From positions 124,001-188,000 of the forward strand of contig NZ_JAVIXR010000006.1 in the NCBI RefSeq assembly GCF_031157525.1: a stretch of 64,000 nucleotides of DNA. The letters run 5' to 3'. The DNA comes from Marinobacter sediminicola (GTDB lineage Bacteria; Pseudomonadota; Gammaproteobacteria; Pseudomonadales; Oleiphilaceae). The position numbers and the translations under genes are program-made. The notes beneath the pieces were generated by a model. The model was not told the DNA's origin and made no database searches. It saw nothing but the letters and a program-made list of their open reading frames with translations. Below are positions 34,673 through 43,152 of the stretch, in pieces (positions within the stretch are counted from its first letter, which is position 1; each line of letters begins with the position of its first letter).

Positions 34673-36120
34673 GCAGCGCCTGGCTTTCAGATCTGACTGC
34701 GTGGCTTAGCGCCAACCCCGGCTGGGTATCTCTGGCTTTATTCAGCACCGCATTTATTGAATCCCTGGCGATTGCCGGCATTCTTGTGCCCGGCGTTGCC
34801 TTCCTGTTCACCCTTTCGGTTATGGCTGCTCAGATAGACATGCCCCTTATGACCGTATTGGTTTGGGCTTGGCTGGGCGCAGTCAGCGGCGACACCGTAA
34901 GTTTTGCAATTGGCAGGCTGTTTCAGGGACGTCTGGCAAGTGTATGGCCATTAAACCATTACCCGGAACACATCAGAAAAGCAGAGACTTTCTTCCTTCT
35001 ACATGGCGGAAAGAGCGTTATTATCGGGCGTTTTGTAGGGCCGTTGCGCCCTATAATCCCCCTGGTTGCGGGCGCTCTGCTGATGCCTTGGCGCCGTTTT
35101 CTGGCCTTCAACATTGGCTCAGCCATTGGTTGGGCACCGGCCTATATTTTGCCGGGTTTTCTGGTGGGCGGCGCACTGGCCAGCGAACTTCAGCCACCAG
35201 CGCATGTGTATTTGGTTACCGGCATCAGCTTGGCAACACTGGCAATCATCTATCTGGTTATCTTCCGCTTTCAACTGGGCCTTGGCGATAATAGCCGCCT
35301 CTACTTGTGGCTTCAGCGAAAGATGGCACAGTATGAAACAACGCATCGTTTTTGGCGCCTCTATTCCAACGAACGCCCAGCAAAAGAGAGCGAGTTTCCC
35401 CTTGCTTCACTTATGCTTGCTTTTGGTGCTCTTGCCCTGTTCATTCTCTGGGGCCAGCTCGCAACGATGACCGACGTGATCACGCCGTTCGATCAGCTGG
35501 TGATGCACTGGTTTAGTGATTTTCGCCAACCACTGCTGGATGCGCCGGTCATTGCCGCCACACTGCTTGGTGACCCTCCTGTTCTTATCGCTGCCGCCGT
35601 CCTCGCGTGCTCTGCATTGGCGTTCAGGGGCCACTATGCAGCGTCTGTGCATGTTTTCTCAGCCGCAATTCTGACAATTTTTCTGGTATGGGGCCTTAAA
35701 TACGCCATTGGCTCAGTGCGTCCGGACCAGGTTGTAAATCCGCCATCATCAGGCTCTTTTCCCAGCGGCCACACGACAGGCATCACAGTGCTTTTCACTA
35801 TGTTAGCCAGCTTCATAGCGGCAGAAACGCACACCCGGAAGCGCTGGCAAACCTACATACTGTTTTCACTACCGTTGATCCCTGTCGCCATCAGCCGGCT
35901 TTACTTGGGCGTACACTGGTTCAGCGATATTGTAGGGGGACTGTTACTCGGGTTGGCGATCACTGGCGCAACAAGGGCCAGCTTCAGCCGGTTTGACCGG
36001 GTGCCTATTTCTCTGGATGTATTAAGCGTAGGGGCAGCACTAGCCTGGCTGTTGTTTTGCGGGGGCTACATATGGTTCATGTGGTCTGGAGCCATACAGC
36101 ATTACGCGCCGGCCCTTTGA
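34669..36120 (+). CDS. DedA-PAP2 fusion membrane protein (putative lipid phosphatase/flippase)
   Basis: This 483-residue polytopic protein joins two domains. Residues about 1-200 are DedA (SNARE-associated), with FIESLAIAGILVPGVAFLF, GDTVSFAIGRL and IIGRFVGPLRPIIPLVAG. Residues about 240-450 are a PAP2 acid phosphatase with all three motifs: K344-x6-RP (KYAIGSVRP), PSGH at 365 (FPSGHTTG) and S409-R-x5-H416 (SRLYLGVHW). Known DedA proteins include undecaprenyl-phosphate translocases, and PAP2 proteins such as PgpB and BcrC dephosphorylate undecaprenyl pyrophosphate. A dephosphorylate-and-flip role in carrier recycling is therefore inferred. Last gene of the degenerate-GGDEF operon. Confidence 0.9.
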   Translation: MSSAWLSDLTAWLSANPGWVSLALFSTAFIESLAIAGILVPGVAFLFTLSVMAAQIDMPLMTVLVWAWLGAVSGDTVSFAIGRLFQGRLASVWPLNHYPEHIRKAETFFLLHGGKSVIIGRFVGPLRPIIPLVAGALLMPWRRFLAFNIGSAIGWAPAYILPGFLVGGALASELQPPAHVYLVTGISLATLAIIYLVIFRFQLGLGDNSRLYLWLQRKMAQYETTHRFWRLYSNERPAKESEFPLASLMLAFGALALFILWGQLATMTDVITPFDQLVMHWFSDFRQPLLDAPVIAATLLGDPPVLIAAAVLACSALAFRGHYAASVHVFSAAILTIFLVWGLKYAIGSVRPDQVVNPPSSGSFPSGHTTGITVLFTMLASFIAAETHTRKRWQTYILFSLPLIPVAISRLYLGVHWFSDIVGGLLLGLAITGATRASFSRFDRVPISLDVLSVGAALAWLLFCGGYIWFMWSGAIQHYAPAL

Positions 36121-36125
36121 CGCTT

Positions 36126-36704
36126 TCAGCCCTCGTCAAGAGCATCCAGTAACTCCTGCAGTCGAGCAAGGCGCGCCAATGGATCCTGCATTTCCAAAAG
36201 CTGCTGCTTATCCTGTTTGTCCAAAGGCAGCAGCTCCGTCAATCGCCAGCTGACATCGCGGGCATCCTCATAATCAACACTCATGCCGAGCTCATCGATC
36301 ACGGGGTGTCGAAACAGGGCGCGCAGCACGGATGGCAACTCATGAAATGCAGTGGGAATGCCCGTACCGGGTTCAGCCGGCAAAAACTCCACCTCACCCA
36401 GATTCAGCCCATCATCCTGTTGCCGGGAATCCGTGATGGTCACCTTTGAATCGCCTTCAACGGTGATTCCCAGCAACCCGTTGTCTAACTTTTTGAAATC
36501 GACAATGCGCACATAGGTGCCTGTTTCATAGAAGGATGCCGTGCGGCCGGCTTCATTGCCGTTGCGCAGCAAACTGATAACAAACCCTTGATCCTCTTTC
36601 ATGCAACGGCTCAGCATATCGATGTAGCGCGGCTCGAACAGCTGCAAGGGAATCCTGCCGCCAGGCAAAACAACGGAATTGAGTGGGAAGACAGGTACCT
36701 TCAT
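36126..36704 (-). CDS. LON N-terminal-domain protein (substrate-binding domain only)
   Basis: This 192-residue protein consists of the Lon protease N-terminal (PUA-like) domain without ATPase or protease. The domain signature is VPVFPLNSVVLPGGRIPLQLFEPRY, followed by GTYVRIVDFKKLDNGLLGI. It may act as an adaptor or quality-control binder; no enzymatic motif is present. The start overlaps the stop of the upstream cNMP/HDOD gene by 4 bases, and its stop lies 5 bases from the convergent DedA-PAP2 gene. Confidence 0.9.
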   Translation of the reverse strand: MKVPVFPLNSVVLPGGRIPLQLFEPRYIDMLSRCMKEDQGFVISLLRNGNEAGRTASFYETGTYVRIVDFKKLDNGLLGITVEGDSKVTITDSRQQDDGLNLGEVEFLPAEPGTGIPTAFHELPSVLRALFRHPVIDELGMSVDYEDARDVSWRLTELLPLDKQDKQQLLEMQDPLARLARLQELLDALDEG

Positions 36705-37954
36705 CGAATCGACAGCAGCTGTTGCACTTCTTCAACTCGAGCTCGCGCTTCGGTGAGAAGCTCAAGGCTGCGGGATGCATTCAGCTCAAGGTTGCCCAAC
36801 CTGCGATAGGCCGGCACGTCATCGAACGCAGGCAAACCTTCGTTCTGGCTTGATCCGATCATGGCGTGTAGCTGCGCAACAATAACCACATCAACCAGTT
36901 GCGGCTCGGCCTCACGGCTTTCGTACCCCCAGTCTTCCGCATGACGCACAGCTTCGACAAAGGCCGGCGGAAACGACCAGCTTCCCAACACTGCGGTACC
37001 CACGTCAGCCCGCAGTTCGCTGATGGCATTCTTCAGGTTGGTATCGTCAGCAAACAGGTTCACGTGATGTTCCGCCTGCACCAGAACGGGCACCACACCT
37101 ATGTCGTGCAGCAAGCCCGCCAGCAGTGCCTCTTCCGGGTTCAAACGAGTTGCATGATCGGCCAACACCCAGCAAAGCGCTGCCACCTCTCGGGAATGGC
37201 GCCAGAGCTTCTCCATTTCCTTTTGCAATGATGGGTGCCGGCTTTTGAACACTTCCCGCATGGAAAACACCGTCACTAACTGCCGGGTTGTTCGCATTCC
37301 CAAACGCACCACAGTCTCGCGCACGTTGCGCACATCACTGAAGCCCCGATAAAGTGGGCTGTTACAGGCCCGCACCAGCTTGGCCGCCATGGCCGGATCG
37401 GCAGACACTGCGGTGGCCACTTCGTCGGCTGTGGAGTCATCCCGGTCTACCAGGCGCCGCACTTTCCAGGCCACATCGGGAACACTGGGCAATTTAAGCT
37501 GATTGGAGCGAAGCTCCGCGTAAAACTCCATCAATAGATGGTGTTCCTCACTTTCGCCATCCTGGCTTTCGCCCGAATCCATCTCTACCTGTGCCACTGG
37601 CGCCGAACGCAATAGCTGGTTGAGTACATCCTGTTCCACCACGAGAAACTCGCAATTTTTAACTGCCGTCACGTCGTACATTCTTGGCTGCAGTCTGGCG
37701 ATGGGATTCAACGCCTGGTCGGTTTCAGCTTCAATAACCGATTTGCGCCCATCTACTGACTCCAGCTCAACTTTCCCCGTTACCAGAAAATAATCAAGGC
37801 CGTCGCGCACACCACGTTCCAACACGCGCTGGCCAGGGCCGTGAGATCTGCGCTCCGCACGACTGGCCAGCACAACCAACTGATCATCAGTTAGTCGGTT
37901 CAGTGGCTGAAACTCCTTCAGGCGGCGCAGCGGCAGGCTTTCCTGGCTAGCCAT
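36701..37954 (-). CDS. Cyclic-nucleotide-binding/HDOD signalling protein
   Basis: This 417-residue cytoplasmic protein begins with a CRP-type cNMP-binding beta-roll (about residues 12-115: LTDDQLVVLASRAERRSHG, VSVDGRKSVIEAE-like strands) and continues with an HDOD domain (about 150-350). The HDOD segment reads LKLPSVPDVAWKVRRLV and LLAGLLHDIGVVPVLVQ, keeping an HD pair but not the full set of phosphohydrolase ligands. HDOD proteins are signalling or protein-interaction modules. The ATG at 37954 was chosen because AGGAG precedes it by 8-9 bases. It is coupled to the LON-domain gene. Confidence 0.88.
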   Translation of the reverse strand: MASQESLPLRRLKEFQPLNRLTDDQLVVLASRAERRSHGPGQRVLERGVRDGLDYFLVTGKVELESVDGRKSVIEAETDQALNPIARLQPRMYDVTAVKNCEFLVVEQDVLNQLLRSAPVAQVEMDSGESQDGESEEHHLLMEFYAELRSNQLKLPSVPDVAWKVRRLVDRDDSTADEVATAVSADPAMAAKLVRACNSPLYRGFSDVRNVRETVVRLGMRTTRQLVTVFSMREVFKSRHPSLQKEMEKLWRHSREVAALCWVLADHATRLNPEEALLAGLLHDIGVVPVLVQAEHHVNLFADDTNLKNAISELRADVGTAVLGSWSFPPAFVEAVRHAEDWGYESREAEPQLVDVVIVAQLHAMIGSSQNEGLPAFDDVPAYRRLGNLELNASRSLELLTEARARVEEVQQLLSIR

Positions 37955-38117
37955 AGATAATCTCCTAAGTTGGCTCAAAGCGGGAAATAGTGCTTTATAA
38001 CATCTGTTAACGATTGTAACCATGACGCCGCAAAACAGCCATGCGCCTGGGGTCTAATCTGGTATCCTTTACACCTTCATCAGCCCCCCTATTCCCACAG
38101 AGAGAGACCAGAACACC

Positions 38118-39953
38118 ATGCCTCAGTATCGTTCGCGGACATCCACCGCAGGCCGTAACATGGCCGGCGCCCGCGCGCTCTGGCGCGCCACCGGCATGAA
38201 AGACGATGATTTCGGCAAGCCGATTATTGCCGTTGTTAACTCCTTCACACAGTTTGTGCCCGGGCACGTGCATCTCAAGGATCTGGGGCAGCTCGTATGC
38301 CGCGAAATTGAGGCTGCGGGTGGCGTTGCCAAAGAATTCAACACCATCGCGGTAGATGACGGCATCGCCATGGGCCACGACGGTATGCTTTACTCCCTGC
38401 CCTCCCGCGAAATCATTGCCGATTCGGTTGAATACATGGTGAATGCCCACTGCGCCGACGCAATGGTGTGCATCTCCAACTGCGACAAAATCACCCCGGG
38501 CATGATAATGGCAGCCATGCGTTTGAATATACCCGCCATTTTCGTATCTGGCGGCCCTATGGAAGCCGGCAAGACCAAGCTTTCTGAACACAAGCTGGAC
38601 CTGGTGGATGCAATGGTGATAGCCGCCGACCCCACAGCCGACGATGAAAAGGTCGCAGAATACGAGCGCTCCGCTTGCCCAACCTGCGGCTCCTGCTCTG
38701 GCATGTTCACTGCCAACTCCATGAACTGCCTGGCAGAGGCCATTGGCCTGGCCCTACCTGGCAACGGCTCCATGCTTGCAACCCACGCCGACCGCGAGCA
38801 GCTATTCCTGAAAGCCGGTCGACAGATTGTGGAAAATACCAAACGTTATTACGAACAGGACGACGCCAGCGTTCTTCCTCGCAGTATTGCGTCCATGGCC
38901 GCATTCGAAAACGCCATGGTGATGGATATCGCCATGGGAGGATCCACTAACACGATCCTGCACTTGCTGGCAGCAGCTCAGGAAGGTGGGGTTCCGTTTA
39001 CTCTGAACGAGATTGACCAGCTTTCCCGCAAGGTTCCGCAGCTGTGCAAAGTGGCACCCAACTCACCTAAATACCACATGGAAGACGTGCACCGTGCGGG
39101 TGGCATTATGGGGATTCTTGGCGAACTGGAGCGCGGCGGCCTGATCAACACCGATCTGCCAACGGTACACAGCAAAACCATGAAAGAGGCCCTCGAAACC
39201 TGGGACATCATGCGCTCCCCTCCCCCCGAAGTTGTTGAGTTCTACAAAGCAGGGCCGGCCGGAATTCCTACCCAGACCGCCTTTAGCCAAAGCACCCGCT
39301 GGCCCAGCCTGGACGGCGACCGTGAAGCCGGTTGCATCCGCTCCGTTGAACACGCCTACAGCGCCGAGGGTGGCCTGGCCGTTCTTTATGGCAACATCGC
39401 TATTGACGGTTGTGTGGTGAAAACCGCTGGCGTGGACGAGAGCATTTTTGTATTCGAAGGCAAGGCGAAAGTATTCGAAAGCCAGGACGCTGCGGTGGCG
39501 GGTATTCTGGAAGACGAGGTCAAGGCTGGCGACGTGGTCATTATCCGCTACGAAGGCCCCAAGGGCGGCCCCGGCATGCAGGAAATGCTTTACCCAACAA
39601 GCTACCTGAAGTCCAAAGGGCTCGGTAAAGACTGCGCACTGCTCACCGATGGCCGCTTCTCCGGTGGCACCTCCGGGCTTTCCATAGGACACGCCTCACC
39701 CGAAGCTGCGGCAGGTGGCGCAATAGGGCTGATCGAAGACGGCGATACCATCCTGATCGATATACCAGGACGATCCATCAATGTGCAACTGGATCAGCAG
39801 GAACTGGAGCGCCGTCGCGAAGCCCGCGACGCCAAAGGCTGGAAACCCGAACAGCCCCGCGACCGCGCTGTATCCGCAGCCCTGAAAGCATACGCACTGC
39901 TAGCAACCAGCGCTGATAAAGGCGCCGTAAGGGATCTGGAAAAGCTCGGCTGA
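38118..39953 (+). CDS. ilvD: Dihydroxy-acid dehydratase
   Basis: This 611-residue iron-sulfur enzyme dehydrates dihydroxy acids to the keto-acid precursors of valine, leucine and isoleucine (and CoA). Conserved cluster and active-site regions are [39 protein letters not shown], and the C-terminal [20 protein letters not shown]. Length is that of E. coli IlvD (616). It stands alone, divergent from the cNMP/HDOD gene, with an intrinsic terminator after it. Confidence 0.98.
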   Translation: MPQYRSRTSTAGRNMAGARALWRATGMKDDDFGKPIIAVVNSFTQFVPGHVHLKDLGQLVCREIEAAGGVAKEFNTIAVDDGIAMGHDGMLYSLPSREIIADSVEYMVNAHCADAMVCISNCDKITPGMIMAAMRLNIPAIFVSGGPMEAGKTKLSEHKLDLVDAMVIAADPTADDEKVAEYERSACPTCGSCSGMFTANSMNCLAEAIGLALPGNGSMLATHADREQLFLKAGRQIVENTKRYYEQDDASVLPRSIASMAAFENAMVMDIAMGGSTNTILHLLAAAQEGGVPFTLNEIDQLSRKVPQLCKVAPNSPKYHMEDVHRAGGIMGILGELERGGLINTDLPTVHSKTMKEALETWDIMRSPPPEVVEFYKAGPAGIPTQTAFSQSTRWPSLDGDREAGCIRSVEHAYSAEGGLAVLYGNIAIDGCVVKTAGVDESIFVFEGKAKVFESQDAAVAGILEDEVKAGDVVIIRYEGPKGGPGMQEMLYPTSYLKSKGLGKDCALLTDGRFSGGTSGLSIGHASPEAAAGGAIGLIEDGDTILIDIPGRSINVQLDQQELERRREARDAKGWKPEQPRDRAVSAALKAYALLATSADKGAVRDLEKLG

Positions 39954-39967
39954 TCTGGAGCCTTACA

Positions 39968-40010
39968 CGAAAAAGCCCGCACAGAACTTGCTATCTGCGC
40001 GGGCTTTTCG
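39968..40010. terminator. Bidirectional terminator after ilvD
   Basis: AAAAGCCCGC-A-CAG pairs with CTG-C-GCGGGCTTTT (one mismatch), with A-run and T-run flanks. It serves ilvD on the plus strand and the convergent small exported-protein gene on the minus strand. Its outer stem is the same as in the dxs/ribA terminator at 52758. Confidence 0.85.
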
Positions 40011-40035
40011 TTTTGATGTGCTTGTTGCGCCAGTC

Positions 40036-40428
40036 TTAAAACAGTGACCAGCCGCCATCTTCCTCTTCTTCAATAACCTCTTCTTCAACCGGCTCCGGAT
40101 TGCTCGGCGCTGCTGCCTTGGCTTTCGCAGGCGCCGCTACGGTCGTATTAGCGGCAACATTAACGCTGATCATTCCCAACGCTTTTTTTGTCGCCTCATC
40201 CAGAATACCGTTCGCCTGAAGCCCATTTTCCTTCTGGAAACGAGACAGCTCAGACCGGGTGTTGTTATCTATTCCAGGGTTCACATTGGTAATATTGTAC
40301 CCAGCGCCATGAAGGGCATTCTTGAGCGCAACCGTTTCATCAGCGAACGCAGCGGGCGCGAAACCCAGCACTGCGGTTGTGCCAGCTGCAACGACAAAGC
40401 GGCCTAAACGGGTAGTCGCGTATTTCAT
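40036..40428 (-). CDS. Small exported protein with peptidoglycan-binding-like domain
   Basis: This 130-residue protein has a signal peptide (about residues 1-28, ending AAFA-DE). A helical domain follows with the PG_binding_1 pattern: LKNALHGAGYNITNVNPGID, then SELSRFQKENGLQANGILDE and ATKKALGMI. After an Ala/Lys/Pro linker the tail is strongly acidic (VEEEVIEEEEDGGWSLF). It is probably periplasmic; the tail might bind metal or a basic partner. The ATG at 40428 is preceded by AGGTGA. It lies downstream of the AI-2E-type permease gene on the same strand. No specific name can be given. Confidence 0.8.
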   Translation of the reverse strand: MKYATTRLGRFVVAAGTTAVLGFAPAAFADETVALKNALHGAGYNITNVNPGIDNNTRSELSRFQKENGLQANGILDEATKKALGMISVNVAANTTVAAPAKAKAAAPSNPEPVEEEVIEEEEDGGWSLF

Positions 40429-40551
40429 GATACTCACCTGCTTTACTCCTGATATCTCAACGATATCCGTTTCTTTCTTGTTATGTGGTGCCAATCTCCA
40501 CAGGCTGAGGCGAACTGGTAAAAGCCTAACATACTTTTGTCTCATGTCGCC

Positions 40552-41631
40552 TTAACCGACATCGTCCCCGGTAGTTTCGACCTTTTGGGCCCCCTCGCTG
40601 AACTCACGAATAAAGATTCCCCAAAACGCCATGAATAATGCGGCAACCAAAGGCCCCATCACAAAGCCATTAATACCAAACATGGCCAAGCCACCCAGAG
40701 TGGAGAGCAGCACAATGTAATCCGGCAATTTTGTGTCCCGGCCGACCATAATCGGGCGCAAAAGATTATCCGCAAGCCCTATTACGACCACACCGAATAT
40801 CGTAAGCACTACGGCGGGAACGATATCGCCTACAGCAGCGAGATAAATCGCCGCAGGCACCCATACCAAGGCTGCGCCAACTGCCGGAAGTAGTGAAAAG
40901 ATGGCCATGACCACGCCCCACAACAAGGCGCCACTAATACCAAGAACCCAAAAAATAATGCCGCCCAATGCGCCCTGAATAATAGCAATCAAAAGATTGC
41001 CTTTAACGGTTGCCCGCGTTACCTCAGCAAACTTGGCAAACAGCAACCGCTCACGTTCATCACCCAGAGGAAGTGCGCGGATCATCAGCTCAATCAGCTT
41101 GCTTCCATCACGCAGCAGAAAGAACGACAAGTACATCATCAGAGCCAACCCGAGGAAAAATTGAAAGGTGTTCTGGCCAATACCCAAAGCCTGCTTGGCG
41201 AGAAACTGGCTACCACCCACGAATAAGCTAACCACGCGATCCCGGATTTCGCCGAAGTTGATATCAAACTGCGCAAGGAACGTCTGTATGCCCGGGAAAG
41301 ACTTACTCACCTGATCAATATATTCGCCAGGCTTTATATTTCCGTCCTGAATTTGCTGATAGATCCCCAGCCCTTCACTCACCAGAGACGTCACCAGCAA
41401 CAATACCGGTATAACCACGATCAGCATGCAAACCATTAGAGTTATCAAAGCATTTATATTTGGCCTGTCACCAAACCGGCGCACCAAAAAGATTTGAAAC
41501 GGATGAAAGATCAATGCAATGGCGATCGCCCAGAATATGGGCCCGACAAAAGGCTTCATGAGCAACACGAAGGCAAGAGTTACACCGACCAGCATGGCAA
41601 GAAAAGTTCGTGTCTCAAGTTTTGCGTACAT
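40552..41631 (-). CDS. AI-2E family transporter-like permease (PerM/YdiK type)
   Basis: This 359-residue inner-membrane protein has about eight predicted membrane segments and a soluble insert around residues 80-150. Family features include an N-terminal hairpin (FLAMLVGVTLAFVLLMKPFV), FFLGLALMMYLSFFLLRDGSK, and a C-terminal TLGGLAMFGINGFVMGPLVA. Members of this family have been linked to autoinducer-2 export, Na+/H+ antiport or other small-molecule export, so the substrate is open. Confidence 0.9.
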   Translation of the reverse strand: MYAKLETRTFLAMLVGVTLAFVLLMKPFVGPIFWAIAIALIFHPFQIFLVRRFGDRPNINALITLMVCMLIVVIPVLLLVTSLVSEGLGIYQQIQDGNIKPGEYIDQVSKSFPGIQTFLAQFDINFGEIRDRVVSLFVGGSQFLAKQALGIGQNTFQFFLGLALMMYLSFFLLRDGSKLIELMIRALPLGDERERLLFAKFAEVTRATVKGNLLIAIIQGALGGIIFWVLGISGALLWGVVMAIFSLLPAVGAALVWVPAAIYLAAVGDIVPAVVLTIFGVVVIGLADNLLRPIMVGRDTKLPDYIVLLSTLGGLAMFGINGFVMGPLVAALFMAFWGIFIREFSEGAQKVETTGDDVG

Positions 41632-41746
41632 AATTCCGTTTTATCCCTCGCAGATTCAGTCGAATAATAGCCTAACACGACCGCATGGCCACTGAAGCAT
41701 GCTTCAGGGTATAGTGGACTGTTGTTGATCAACTATTAAACAGGTT

Positions 41747-42100
41747 ATGGTGTTGGATCTGGAAACCTTTACCACAGAATCGGCTCTGGACGCCGCGGCG
41801 GAACTGCGCCGAGTACTCGCTGCCAGAACCCATCGCAGAAAAGTGCTGGGCCAGGAAGTTATAGTGCCAGGACAACTGGGCGAAGCTCTGCAATTGCCGC
41901 GCATCATCAACCGGCTTCAAAGCAAACAGCAGCGGTTTCGGGACCAGGGGCTGGATGATTTCCAGGAACTCTGGCCAACACTATCAGCTTCAACCCGGGA
42001 AAAAGTGCTCGATGCAATCGGCTGGTATGACCCAAAAGACCTCAGCTGGGAAGACAAGCGCTCCAACCGCCGCCCAGCAGTGGCCCCGGACAATTCCTGA
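41747..42100 (+). CDS. Hypothetical 117-residue protein
   Basis: I do not recognise this protein. It is soluble, mostly helical, Arg- and Asp-rich, with RRVLAARTHRRKVLGQEVIV, RIINRLQSKQQRFRDQGLDD and a C-terminal WYDPKDLSWEDKRSNRR. The ATG has only a weak CAGG upstream. It is divergent from the permease gene and unlinked to the dehalogenase-like gene 145 bases further on. Codon usage looks like its neighbours and no competing long ORF exists in the interval, which supports it being real. Confidence 0.6.
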   Translation: MVLDLETFTTESALDAAAELRRVLAARTHRRKVLGQEVIVPGQLGEALQLPRIINRLQSKQQRFRDQGLDDFQELWPTLSASTREKVLDAIGWYDPKDLSWEDKRSNRRPAVAPDNS

Positions 42101-42245
42101 TTCAAAGCCACAACGCACTGTTACGCAACTCAAACACAGCAACCTGTGAACTGATTTATCCTAGTGATTGAAGATTGTTGATCGGGCTCTGGATAAGCAA
42201 AGCCGGCAATGATCACGCAACCAATCAGTCAGGACAGTCGATGGC

Positions 42246-43145
42246 ATGCGTATTCTGAGAACCGATGAGAGCCGTTTCGCAGGTCTTCCGGATTACCCGT
42301 TCACCCCCAACTATATGGATGTAGAGCCCGGCCTCCGCATGCACTACGTTGACGAAGGCCCAGCTGGCGCCTCGCCTGTTCTTATGCTCCATGGAGAGCC
42401 ATCCTGGTCGTATCTGTACCGCCATATGATCCCTATCGTCGCGGCTGAGGGCCACCGGGTGCTGGCACCTGACCTGATAGGTTTCGGAAAGTCCGACAAA
42501 CCAGCATCTGTTGACGACTATACTTACGAACGCCACCTGGCTTGGCTCACGCACTGGCTGGAAGCTATGGATCTCCAGAATATCACTCTGGTTTGCCAAA
42601 ACTGGGGTTCGCTTCTGGGCCTGCGCCTTGCTGCAGCACTACCAAACCGATTCCAGCGCATTATTGTAGGTAACGGCATGCTGCCAACCGGAGAAACCCG
42701 CGCGCCGGCAGCATTCAGCGTGTGGAAAGCCTTTGCTATCCACAGCCCCTGGTTTCCCGTTGGCCGAATTGTACAACTGGGCACCGAGCGAACCCTGAAC
42801 AAACACGAGTTAGCAGCCTACGAGGCCCCCTTCCCTTCAGCAGAGTACAAAGCAGGGGCGCGGGCATTTCCAAAACTGGTACCTGTATCGCCTGGCGATC
42901 CGGCAAGCAGCGCCAACAAGGCCGCATGGAAAGTTCTGGAAAAATGGCGTAAGCCTTTCATAACCTGCTTCAGCAGCGGCGACCCCATCACCCGGGGTGG
43001 GGACCGCTATATGCAACGTCGCATCCCTGGCGCATTGGGGCAACCTCACATTACACTGCGCGGAGGGCACTTTTTGCAGGAAGACTCCCCCGAAGATTTC
43101 GCGCGAATCATTATTGACGCATTAAAGGCAGAGATGGCGGCCTGA
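42246..43145 (+). CDS. Haloalkane dehalogenase-family alpha/beta hydrolase with Asn nucleophile position
   Basis: This 299-residue protein matches the haloalkane dehalogenase family. It has H49-G-E-P-S-W54 oxyanion and halide loop (LHGEPSWSYLYRHMIP), LAPDLIGFGKSDKP, a cap domain and GGHFLQEDSPEDFA with His275. D246 (SSGDPITRGGD) could be the catalytic acid. The nucleophile elbow, however, reads VCQNWGSLLGLRL: Asn119 (codon AAC) replaces the Asp that attacks the carbon-halogen bond, while the neighbouring halide-binding Trp120 is kept. Activity may be absent, altered, or rescued by deamidation of Asn to Asp. It may equally have another hydrolase role. The gene stands alone. Confidence 0.85.
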   Translation: MRILRTDESRFAGLPDYPFTPNYMDVEPGLRMHYVDEGPAGASPVLMLHGEPSWSYLYRHMIPIVAAEGHRVLAPDLIGFGKSDKPASVDDYTYERHLAWLTHWLEAMDLQNITLVCQNWGSLLGLRLAAALPNRFQRIIVGNGMLPTGETRAPAAFSVWKAFAIHSPWFPVGRIVQLGTERTLNKHELAAYEAPFPSAEYKAGARAFPKLVPVSPGDPASSANKAAWKVLEKWRKPFITCFSSGDPITRGGDRYMQRRIPGALGQPHITLRGGHFLQEDSPEDFARIIIDALKAEMAA

Positions 43146-43152
43146 GCTGCCA

